Shown: positions 42,102 through 49,115 of the stretch, in pieces
How positions within the stretch are numbered: position 1 is the first letter of the stretch
Layout of the letters: the number at the start of each line of letters is the position of its first letter
Origin: Nocardia brasiliensis NBRC 14402
Lineage (GTDB): Bacteria; Actinomycetota; Actinomycetes; Mycobacteriales; Mycobacteriaceae
Length of the DNA: 64,000 nt
Direction: 5' to 3'
Assembly: GCF_000308475.2 (NCBI RefSeq)
Contig: NZ_BAFT02000057.1
Span: 62,001 to 126,000, forward strand
Made by a program: the position numbers and the translations under genes
The notes under the pieces: generated by a model
Database searches by the model: none
Told to the model about the DNA's origin: nothing
The model's input: the letters and a program-made list of their open reading frames with translations, nothing else

Positions 42102-43112
42102 ATGCCCGAGATCAAGGACCCCACCGTGGAAGTCGCCGAGATGGCAGCGGTCGTCGCACCGCGTTACGGCACCGGCGAGGTGCTCCGGATCGAGCGGGTC
42201 GCCCGGCCGAACCCACGCGCGGGTGAGGTGCTGGTCCGGGTCCGGGCCGCGGCGGTGTGTCAGGGCGATGCCCACCTGCTCACCGGTACGCCCTACCTGC
42301 TGCGCCTCGGATTCGGCCTGCGCAGGCCCAAGGATCCGGTGATTGGGCACGACCTGGCCGGAGAGGTCGTCGCGGTCGGCGCGGGTGTCGCCGGATTCCG
42401 GCCCGGGGACCGGGTTTTCGGTCAGGTCGGGTCGGGCGCCTTCGCCGAGTACGCCTGCGTCTCGGCGCAGCGTCTGGCCCCGGCGCCGACTGGCGCGAGG
42501 TTCGAAGAGCTTGCCGCCGTACCGGATTCGGGCATGACGGCATTGCAGGGTCTGCGCGACGCCGGGCGGCTGCGCGCCGGGCAGCGCGTGCTGATCAACG
42601 GCGCCTCCGGTGGTGTCGGCACGTTCGCGGTCCAACTCGCCAAGGTGCTCGGCGCGGAGGTGACCGCGGTGTGCAGCACCCGCCACCTCGCGGCGGTCCG
42701 GACGCTCGGCGCGGACCACGTGATCGACTACACCGCCGCCGATTTCACCGCCGGTGCGGCGCGTTATGACGTGCTGCTCGACCTCGTCGGCAATCGAACG
42801 CTCCGGGACTGTCGTAGAGTGCTCACCCCGAAGGGGGTGTTCGTCTCGTCTGCGGGCGCGCCCGGCGGCAATTGGGCAGGGCCGGTCCTGTGGATGGGAA
42901 AGATGATGCTGGCCAACCTGTTCGTGCGCCAGCAGATCGCCGTGCACCTCATGCGTCCGCAACGAAGCGACCTCGAATATCTCGCCGACCTCGTCGCCGC
43001 GGGCAAGGTGCGCCCCTTGATCGAGCGGCACCATCCGCTGGCGCAGGCCGCGGCCGCGATCCAGCACGTCATCGACGGCCATGCCCAGGGCAAAACGGTG
43101 ATCGTGGTGTGA
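42102..43112 (+). CDS. NAD(P)-dependent alcohol dehydrogenase / quinone oxidoreductase family (MDR)
   Basis: 336 residues. Medium-chain dehydrogenase/reductase with an N-terminal GroES-like domain (PRAGEVLVRVRAAAVCQGDAHLLTG, IGHDLAGEVVAVGAGV, GDRVFG) and a Rossmann domain whose nucleotide loop is INGASGGVGTFAVQLAKVLGA. The classical structural-zinc cysteines are absent, as in quinone-oxidoreductase-like members. The start ATG 42102 has GAGGAA 5-10 nt upstream. Probably reduces or oxidises a small carbonyl or enone compound that induces it through the divergent TetR protein. Confidence 0.9.
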   Translation: MPEIKDPTVEVAEMAAVVAPRYGTGEVLRIERVARPNPRAGEVLVRVRAAAVCQGDAHLLTGTPYLLRLGFGLRRPKDPVIGHDLAGEVVAVGAGVAGFRPGDRVFGQVGSGAFAEYACVSAQRLAPAPTGARFEELAAVPDSGMTALQGLRDAGRLRAGQRVLINGASGGVGTFAVQLAKVLGAEVTAVCSTRHLAAVRTLGADHVIDYTAADFTAGAARYDVLLDLVGNRTLRDCRRVLTPKGVFVSSAGAPGGNWAGPVLWMGKMMLANLFVRQQIAVHLMRPQRSDLEYLADLVAAGKVRPLIERHHPLAQAAAAIQHVIDGHAQGKTVIVV

Positions 43113-43180
43113 ACGTCGCTGCGGTTGCCGCGTGATCCGTCGAGCGGTGGCGGAGCCGAACAGCGCGGCCGCGCTCGAGG

Positions 43181-44131
43181 TCAGTCGACGGACTCCAGCA
43201 AGCGCTGGGCGAGCGTGCGGACATGAGCGACGAGTTCCGGTGGCTCGTGCACATGGAACGGGAAGCCGAAAGTCGCCAGATAGATGGCCATTTCGTCGAG
43301 GGAATTGGCGCCGACGCGCAGCGTGCACGATTCGGCGTCGACCGCCTCGAGGACGCCGACCGTCGGCGAGATGCGGTCTGCCGCCGTCTCGGCGGGGACG
43401 CCGAGGGTGACGCGTGCGGAATACCGATACGGCGAATTCGTCACGCCCTGCGTCAGATAGCCGGACAGGTCCGCGTCGGGCGCCTCGCGCGGGGTGAAGC
43501 GCGGGCCGGTCGGGATCCGGGGATGCAGCCGGTCGACCCGGTAGGTGCGCCAGTCCGCGCGGTCGACGTCCCAGCCGATCAGGTACCAGCGACGGCCGGT
43601 GTGCGCCAGGCGATGTGGCTCGGTGGTCCGCAAAGACGCGGTGCCGTCGTGGCTTCGGTAGTCGAACCGGAGCCGGTGGCTGTCCCGGATCGCGCCCGCG
43701 ATCGCGGTGAGCGTGTCCGGGTCGACGGTCGGCCCGCCCGCGGCCACCGTGACGGTGACCGATTGCAGCAGGCTCACCCGGTGCCGCAGGCGCGAGGGCA
43801 GCACCTGCTCGAGTTTGGTCAGCGCCCGCAGCGAGCTGTCCTCGATACCGGTGATGGTGCCGCCCGCCGCGGTGCGCAACCCGATCGCGACGGCCACCGC
43901 CTCGTCGTCGTCGAGCAGCAGCGGCGGCAGTTTCGCGCCCGCCCCGAGCCGGTATCCCGCGATACCGGCGGTCGCGTCCACGGGATAGCCGAGGTTGCGC
44001 AGCTTGTCGATGTCCCGCCGGACGGTGCGCACGTCGACCTCGAGGCGTTCGGCCAGTTCGGTGCCGGTCCAGTCGCGCGGCGTCTGCAACAGCGAGAGCA
44101 GGCGGAGCAGTCGGGCGGAAGTTTCCAACAT
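43181..44131 (-). CDS. YafY-like transcriptional regulator with HTH and WYL domains
   Basis: 316 residues. The N-terminal winged helix (RLLRLLSLLQ, GTELAERLEVDVRTVRRDIDKLRNLGYPVDA) is followed by a WYL sensor domain in which the signature reads RRWYLIGWDVDRADWRTYRVDRL, and a C-terminal extension (SLDEMAIYLATFGFPFHVHEP). Such regulators respond to nucleic-acid or small ligands. Divergent from the epoxide hydrolase gene with an inverted repeat between, a gene pair common in actinobacteria; it is probably that gene's regulator. Confidence 0.93.
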   Translation of the reverse strand: MLETSARLLRLLSLLQTPRDWTGTELAERLEVDVRTVRRDIDKLRNLGYPVDATAGIAGYRLGAGAKLPPLLLDDDEAVAVAIGLRTAAGGTITGIEDSSLRALTKLEQVLPSRLRHRVSLLQSVTVTVAAGGPTVDPDTLTAIAGAIRDSHRLRFDYRSHDGTASLRTTEPHRLAHTGRRWYLIGWDVDRADWRTYRVDRLHPRIPTGPRFTPREAPDADLSGYLTQGVTNSPYRYSARVTLGVPAETAADRISPTVGVLEAVDAESCTLRVGANSLDEMAIYLATFGFPFHVHEPPELVAHVRTLAQRLLESVD

Positions 44132-44147
44132 GAATTCGAGTATGCGC

Positions 44148-44169
44148 GACAGCTAGGGCAAAAGCTGTC
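44148..44169. promoter_or_regulatory. Inverted repeat GACAGCT-N8-AGCTGTC, candidate WYL-regulator site
   Basis: Perfect 7-bp arms (44148-44154 and 44163-44169) in the 63-nt gap between the divergent WYL regulator and epoxide hydrolase genes. A repeated CTAGG-type flank is also present. Confidence 0.6.
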
Positions 44170-44194
44170 CTAGGTGGGTTCTAACGTCTATCTC

Positions 44195-45349
44195 ATGAGC
44201 AACGAGATCCGCGAATTCCGCATCGACATCCCCCAGCAGCAGCTCGATGACCTGCGCAGCCGGCTCGACAGCGCCCGGCTGCCCGCCCCGCTGCCCGGCG
44301 ACGGCTGGGATACCGGCGTGCCGACGAGCTGGCTGCGCGGAATGGTGGACTACTGGCGTACCGGATACGACTGGCGGGCCGCGGAGGCCACGCTCAACTC
44401 CTACCCGCAGTACCTGACCGAGATCGACGGGCAGACCATCCACTTCCTGCACGTGCGCTCGCCCGAGGCGGACGCGCTGCCGCTGCTGATGACGCACGGC
44501 TGGCCGGGCTCGGTGGTCGAGTTCCTCGACGTGATCGGGCCGCTGTCGGATCCGCGGGCGCACGGCGGGGATCCGAAAGACGCGTTCCACCTGGTGATTC
44601 CGTCGTTGCCGGGCTTCGGCTTCGCAGGCCCGGTCACCGAGGCGGGCTGGACGGTCGAACGGATCGCCGGCGCCTGGGCCGAACTCATGCGCAGGCTCGG
44701 CTACGAGCACTACGGCGTGCAGGGCGGCGATATCGGTGCAGCGGTGAGCCCCGAGGTGGGGCGGGTCGCACCGGAAAACGTTGCGGGCGTGCACGTCAAC
44801 GGCGGGCCCGGCCCGATGCCGCCGCTGCCGCTCGCCGAGGCGGAGCTGGCGAGCCTGAGCGAGATCGAACGGGATCGGATCGCCCGGATCGAGGCGTTCA
44901 TGCAGGAGGAGTTCGGCTACATCGCGATCCAGTCCACCCGGCCGCAGACGCTGGCCTACGGACTGGTCGATTCGCCGGTGGGACAACTGGCTTGGATCAT
45001 GGACAAGTTCCGCGAGTGGACGCATCCGCGAAACATCGACCCGGACAAGATCATCGATCGGGACCGGCTGCTGACCAACGTGATGCTGTACTGGCTCAAC
45101 GGCACCGCGGGCTCGTCCGCCTACGTCGGCTATGCGCAAGAAGGCGGCTGGGGCGAGCCGAAGACCAGTTCCGGCGTGCCGACCGCGGCGCTGGTCTTCG
45201 CCCATGACATCGGCATTCGCAGGTACTCCGAGACCGAGCACAACATCACCCGCTGGCACGATGTCGACCGCGGCGGCCACTTCGCGGCCATGGAGGAACC
45301 CGTGCTGCTCACCACCGATATTCGCGAGTTCTTCCGCGACCTGCGCTGA
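44195..45349 (+). CDS. Epoxide hydrolase (alpha/beta hydrolase with EHN N-terminal domain)
   Basis: 384 residues from ATG 44195; a GTG at 44174 is an alternative. The EHN region is at 1-110 (FRIDIPQQQLDDLRSRLDSARLP, SWLRGMVDYWRTGYDWRAAEATLN). The alpha/beta core has the oxyanion motif HGWPGS (101-106), nucleophile Asp179 in GVQGGDIGA and a C-terminal catalytic-His candidate in DRGGHFAAMEEP. It opens epoxides to diols in the cytosol; the substrate is not predictable. Followed by a strong hairpin. Probably induced through the divergent WYL regulator. Confidence 0.93.
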   Translation: MSNEIREFRIDIPQQQLDDLRSRLDSARLPAPLPGDGWDTGVPTSWLRGMVDYWRTGYDWRAAEATLNSYPQYLTEIDGQTIHFLHVRSPEADALPLLMTHGWPGSVVEFLDVIGPLSDPRAHGGDPKDAFHLVIPSLPGFGFAGPVTEAGWTVERIAGAWAELMRRLGYEHYGVQGGDIGAAVSPEVGRVAPENVAGVHVNGGPGPMPPLPLAEAELASLSEIERDRIARIEAFMQEEFGYIAIQSTRPQTLAYGLVDSPVGQLAWIMDKFREWTHPRNIDPDKIIDRDRLLTNVMLYWLNGTAGSSAYVGYAQEGGWGEPKTSSGVPTAALVFAHDIGIRRYSETEHNITRWHDVDRGGHFAAMEEPVLLTTDIREFFRDLR

Positions 45350-45361
45350 AAACCGAAGTCT

Positions 45362-45401
45362 GTGGGCCTGTTCCGGCATGTCGTCGCCGGAGCAGGCCCA
45401 C
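45362..45401 (+). terminator. Hairpin terminator after the epoxide hydrolase gene
   Basis: 16-bp arms GTGGGCCTGTTCCGGC (45362-45377) and GCCGGAGCAGGCCCAC (45386-45401) pair with one T:G position around an 8-nt loop, 12 nt after the stop codon. No U run follows, as is common in high-GC actinobacteria. Confidence 0.7.
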
Positions 45402-45435
45402 AATCGGAGGAGCAGGACCGTCGGTGAGGTACAGC

Positions 45436-45588
45436 ATGGAGAAACCGAGACCGCTCAGCCAGGAGCATCGGGAAGACTTCTGGCGTCGCTGTGGTTGGGC
45501 ACCCGAACTGCCGGAAGGCGAGCGCGTGGCGATCGAGCGCACGTGGGACGACGAATCGATCGAGATGGCGGAGCTTTTCGGCTGGTAG
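45436..45588 (+). CDS. Small hypothetical protein, 50 residues, Trp-rich and acidic
   Basis: ATG at 45436 with GTGAGG upstream, stop TAG at 45586-45588. The sequence starts MEKPRPLSQEHREDFWRRCGW, continues APELPEGERVAIERTWDDES and ends MAELFGW. It has four Trp in 50 residues, one Cys and many charges, an amphipathic composition more like a real small protein than a random frame. It lies after the epoxide hydrolase terminator and converges with the carboxyltransferase gene; a GGTAG-TTCG-CTACC mini-hairpin (45584-45597) covers both stop codons. Family unknown. Confidence 0.55.
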   Translation: MEKPRPLSQEHREDFWRRCGWAPELPEGERVAIERTWDDESIEMAELFGW

Positions 45589-45592
45589 TTCG

Positions 45593-47668
45593 CTACCCGG
45601 CAGCGAGTTCGCCGGCCCGCCGCCACGAGTCGCGTTCGGCGGCGAAGGCGGCTGCCTGCGTCGTGCGGAAAGCGGCGATCGAATCCTCGTGCGCGGCGAG
45701 GAAGCCGCGGTGCTCGGCGAGGCGGAACTCGCCGTCCTCGGCTCGCACCTCGACCTTGCCCGCTGCGAAATCCGCTCGCAGGTCCAGCAATTCGTCCGCG
45801 CTCACCGGATACCACCGGATCCGGTCGAAATAGCGCAGCAGCCAAGGGGTTTCCGCGCCGGAAGGGTCGCGGTCCGCCCCGGGGCGGCCGGTGTGCTTGC
45901 CCGCGTGGTGGTTCCACACCTGCGTGGTACGGCCGACGAACTGGTAGCCGCCCGGCCCCTCCATGCCGTAGATGCAGAGGTAGGCGCCGCCGATGCCGAC
46001 GGCGTTCTCCGGCGTCCAGGTGCGGGCCGGGTTGTACTTGGTGGTGACCAGCCGGTGCCGGGGATCGGTGGGGGTGGCGACCGGCGCGCCGAGGTAGACA
46101 TCGCCCAGGCCGAGCACGAGATATTCGGCGTCGAAGACGGTGTCGTAAACGTCTGCGACCGAGGCCAATCCGTTCACGCGGCGAATGAACTCGATGTTCC
46201 ACGGACACCACGGGGCGTCGGCGCGCACCCCGTGCATGTACCGGGTGATGGCCTCGCGGGTGGCCGGATCGTCCCAGGACAGCGGTAGGTGCACGGTCCG
46301 GCTGGGCACGACCAGCCGGTCGGCGGCGGGCAGGTGCCGTTCGGCCTCGGCGAGCAGTGCGAGCAAGCGCGGTATGGGCAAAACCTGCGGATCCACCCGG
46401 ATCTGGAGTGAGCGGATCCCCGGGGTCAGCTCGGTCACGCCGGGCACTGCGGCGGCGAGCAGATGCTGGTGCAGGGCATGCACGCGGGCCCGGAGGGCGA
46501 GATCCAGCGTCATCGTGCCGTATTCGACGAGTACGGCATCGTCGCCCGCGCGGCGATAGGTGACACCGGTCTCGTCGTCCACGTCGGTGCGGCGCAGCAC
46601 GCCGTCGTCGCCGTCACCGCCCGACGAGAACACCGTCTGCCAGTTCGCCCGGCGGGCCGGACCCAGCTCGCGGACGGAGGCGGCCCGATCGCTGCGGATG
46701 GGCACGAACCGGACGGCGTCGCCCGGGGCGAGCTGCCCGAGTTTCCAGCGGTCGGCCGCGACCACGGTGACCGGACAGACGAAACCGCCGAGACTGGGGC
46801 CGTCGGGACCGAGCAGGATCGGGGTGTCTCCCGTGAAGTCCAGTGCGCCGACCGAATACGGAGTGTCGTGGATGTTGGACGGATGCAGGCCGGCCTCGCC
46901 GCCGTCGGAGCGGGCCCACTCCGGTTTGGGCCCGACCAAGCGGACGCCGGTGCGATCGGAATTGAAGTGCACCGTGTAGTCGGTGCCGATGATGGTGTCG
47001 AAGTCCGCGCGGGTGAAGAACTCCGGTGCGCCGTGCGGGCCTTCGGTCACCGCAAGTTCCCAGCGGTGCGTGAGCACCGGCTGCTCCTCCATCGGCACGG
47101 CGGTGGTGATCGGGCCGCTCGGCGGGCCGAGCGGCAGCACCGTCGCGGCGCGCAGGACGTTCCCGCCGCTGCCGCCGAACCGGCCGAGGGTGAAAGTGGC
47201 TGCGCTCCCCAGATATTCGGGCACCTCGATACCGCCGCCCAGCAGGATGTAGGTGCGCATGCCCGGGCCCCGGACCGCGCCGACATCGAGGACGCCACCG
47301 GCCGGGACCCGCACGGTCCGCCACTGCTCGATCGGCACCCCGTCCACCGTCACGTGGGCCGGTGCGCCGGTGACGCACACCCATGTCGGGGTCGCGAACC
47401 GTAGGGCGGGGCCACTGAGCGTGCATTCCAGACCGGGCGCGGCCTCGGCGTTGCCGAGGACCCGATTGCCGAGCCGGAACGACAGATCGTCCATCGGGCC
47501 GGACGGCGGGACGCCGATATGCCAGTAGCCGACCCGGCCCGGCCAATCCTGCACTGTCGTAAGCATTCCCGGACGCACCACTTCTACTGTCGGCCGGTCG
47601 GGCGGGACGGAAGCGGTGACCGTCTCGTCGCCGCCGCGCGAGAGCGCGGGTGCGGCCGCGGTACTCAT
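45593..47668 (-). CDS. KipA-KipI (AHS2-AHS1) carboxyltransferase protein related to urea/guanidine carboxylase, lacking biotin domains
   Basis: 691 residues. The N-terminal half (about 25-320) is the AHS2/KipA carboxyltransferase domain (VEVVRPGMLTTVQDWPGRVGYWHIGV, GPMDDLSFRLGNRVLGN). The second half (about 360-600) is the AHS1/KipI domain (LVEYGTMTLDLALRARVHAL, GIRSLQIRVDP, IYGMEGPGGYQFVGRTTQVW, HHAGKHTGRP). The C-terminal tail (PWLLRYFDRIRWYPVSADELL to the end) is the segment that precedes the biotin carrier in urea carboxylase. Full urea/guanidine carboxylase is about 1200 residues; here biotin carboxylase and the carrier are missing. Its start overlaps the preceding DUF1989 stop (ATGA). 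It could work with a biotin carboxylase encoded elsewhere, or act as a 5-oxoprolinase-like PxpB/PxpC fusion. Confidence 0.88.
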   Translation of the reverse strand: MSTAAAPALSRGGDETVTASVPPDRPTVEVVRPGMLTTVQDWPGRVGYWHIGVPPSGPMDDLSFRLGNRVLGNAEAAPGLECTLSGPALRFATPTWVCVTGAPAHVTVDGVPIEQWRTVRVPAGGVLDVGAVRGPGMRTYILLGGGIEVPEYLGSAATFTLGRFGGSGGNVLRAATVLPLGPPSGPITTAVPMEEQPVLTHRWELAVTEGPHGAPEFFTRADFDTIIGTDYTVHFNSDRTGVRLVGPKPEWARSDGGEAGLHPSNIHDTPYSVGALDFTGDTPILLGPDGPSLGGFVCPVTVVAADRWKLGQLAPGDAVRFVPIRSDRAASVRELGPARRANWQTVFSSGGDGDDGVLRRTDVDDETGVTYRRAGDDAVLVEYGTMTLDLALRARVHALHQHLLAAAVPGVTELTPGIRSLQIRVDPQVLPIPRLLALLAEAERHLPAADRLVVPSRTVHLPLSWDDPATREAITRYMHGVRADAPWCPWNIEFIRRVNGLASVADVYDTVFDAEYLVLGLGDVYLGAPVATPTDPRHRLVTTKYNPARTWTPENAVGIGGAYLCIYGMEGPGGYQFVGRTTQVWNHHAGKHTGRPGADRDPSGAETPWLLRYFDRIRWYPVSADELLDLRADFAAGKVEVRAEDGEFRLAEHRGFLAAHEDSIAAFRTTQAAAFAAERDSWRRAGELAAG

Positions 47669-48285
47669 CGTGTCACCACCATGCGCACCGGCGTCGGATC
47701 GAAACCATTGCAGGGGTTGTTGATCTGCGGGCAGTTGGAGACCAGGACCAGGGTGTCGATCTCCGCGCGCAGCGTGACCTTCTTTCCCGGCGCGGATAAT
47801 CCGTCGACGATGCCGAGCGTGCCGTCGGCTTCCACCGGAACGTTCATGAACCAGTTGATGTTCGACACCAGGTCGCGCTTGCCCAGACCCCAGGGCAGCG
47901 CCGCGGTGAGAAAGTTCTCCACGCAGGCGTGCTGGTGCCGGGTGTGCGGTCCGTAGCGGAGCGTGTTCGACTCCTGCGAGCAGGCGCCCGCGATGGTGTC
48001 GTGGTTGCCGACCTCGTCGGCGACGACGGTCATCAGCGCGGTGCCCGCGGCGGTGCGCAGCACGCTGCCGGTGGTGAGGAAGATGTTGCGTTGCGCGGCG
48101 ACGGTGGCCTGCGCGCTGTAGCGGTCGGTGTGATCGGCGGCCGAATACAGCAGGCAGTCGACGGCCTGATTGCCGTGCAGATCGATGATCTCCAGGTGGT
48201 CGCCCGCGGCCACCACCGCGGACCAGGGCGAGCGCGCGGGCACGATGTCGTCGAGCACCGTGCGACGGGACGGGGTGGTGTTCAT
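47665..48285 (-). CDS. DUF1989 protein, urea-carboxylase-associated protein 2 type (candidate carboxyguanidine deiminase subunit)
   Basis: 206 residues from ATG 48285 (MNTTPSRRT); longer frames upstream overlap the previous gene and lack homologous sequence. Core motifs: HLEIIDLHGNQAVDCLLYSA, EVGNHDTIAGACSQESNTLRYG, HQHACVENFL and NINWFMNVPVEADG; conserved Cys and His positions fit the metal or substrate site of this family. Members paired as two adjacent genes next to urea/guanidine carboxylase act as carboxyguanidine deiminase in characterised bacteria. It overlaps its neighbours by 4 nt on both sides, so it is translationally coupled. Role here inferred from context. Confidence 0.88.
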   Translation of the reverse strand: MNTTPSRRTVLDDIVPARSPWSAVVAAGDHLEIIDLHGNQAVDCLLYSAADHTDRYSAQATVAAQRNIFLTTGSVLRTAAGTALMTVVADEVGNHDTIAGACSQESNTLRYGPHTRHQHACVENFLTAALPWGLGKRDLVSNINWFMNVPVEADGTLGIVDGLSAPGKKVTLRAEIDTLVLVSNCPQINNPCNGFDPTPVRMVVTR

Positions 48286-49034
48286 TCCGCTACCTCCGGT
48301 GTACGCGCTGCGTTCCAGGCCTGTTCGGTGTTCTGCACGGCCCGTTGGTATTCCGGGTCGGTGCTGTGCGATACGGCGAGATCCGCGGGCGCCGGCCAGG
48401 CCACGACATCGAGGTCCGTGGCCGCGCGGTCGTCGAGCGGATGGGTGGCGTTGGCGACGAGCAGCGTCACCGGCAGGTGCAGCAGCAGTTCGACCGAGGA
48501 GCCGGGGGCGGCGCTGCCGGTGGCGGTCAGCGCGCCGTCGGGCGCCACCCGGACGCCGCGGAAGAACGACACCGTCGGGCCGATATCGCGCGGCGCCAGA
48601 CCGTGTTTGGCCCCGGCCAGGCATAACAGCTGCCGCGCCGCGGCGGTCGGGCCGCACAGGGCGTCGTGCCTGCCCGACGTATCGGCGAGCACCGTGGCGA
48701 GGATGCGTCCCTGGTCGGACAGGAGCGGATGCCCGTCGCCGAGATAGGCCTGCCACGGCACCTTGACGGTGTCGGCGACGTTCAGCCGCTCCCACGGCGC
48801 GTCGGCGCGCAGGAGCAGCAGGTGCGCGCACGCGGCGCCGGCCGGGTCGGCCAGCCGGACCCGGGTGCCCCGGCCGAGCACGAGGCCGACGTAACCCTGT
48901 GGCGGAACACGCTGGGCGAAGGTGATTCTCGCCGGATCGATGCCGGTGGGCAGATCCGGTTCGGCGAGCGTCGCCGCGGCGGCTTGTGCGCGTGCGTGTG
49001 CTCTGGCGCCGGAGGTCGATGCGGTGTTCGTCAT
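48282..49034 (-). CDS. DUF1989 protein, urea-carboxylase-associated protein 1 type (candidate carboxyguanidine deiminase subunit)
   Basis: 250 residues with GGGAG just upstream of ATG 49034. The DUF1989 core is seen in VRLADPAGAACAHLLLLRADAPWERLNVADTVKVPWQAYLG, LADTSGRHDALCGPT and GPTVSFFRGVRV. It is the paralogue of the next gene and their reading frames overlap by 4 nt, matching the usual UAAP1-UAAP2 pair. It follows the permease gene after an 81-nt gap holding a perfect hairpin. Inferred function: deimination of a carboxylated guanidine or urea-like compound. Confidence 0.87.
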   Translation of the reverse strand: MTNTASTSGARAHARAQAAAATLAEPDLPTGIDPARITFAQRVPPQGYVGLVLGRGTRVRLADPAGAACAHLLLLRADAPWERLNVADTVKVPWQAYLGDGHPLLSDQGRILATVLADTSGRHDALCGPTAAARQLLCLAGAKHGLAPRDIGPTVSFFRGVRVAPDGALTATGSAAPGSSVELLLHLPVTLLVANATHPLDDRAATDLDVVAWPAPADLAVSHSTDPEYQRAVQNTEQAWNAARTPEVAE

Positions 49035-49076
49035 GATTGCTCCCTTCGATGGGTGCGGTCGTACTGATGTCCGCCT

Positions 49077-49109
49077 GCGCGGTGGTGGTGGCGAGCACCA
49101 CCACCGCGC
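49077..49109 (-). promoter_or_regulatory. Perfect 14-bp intra-operon hairpin
   Basis: Arms 49077-49090 (GCGCGGTGGTGGTG) and 49096-49109 are exact reverse complements around a 5-nt loop, between the permease stop and the first DUF1989 gene. Without a U tract it may be a partial terminator or a processing/stability element setting unequal expression within the operon. Confidence 0.6.
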
Positions 49110-49115
49110 CGGGGC

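Noticed and set aside
43155..43175. AGCGCGGCCGCGCT palindrome between the dehydrogenase and WYL genes as a terminator
   Set aside because: It is a loopless perfect palindrome of GC-only sequence, expected by chance at this base composition, and would not form a usable hairpin.
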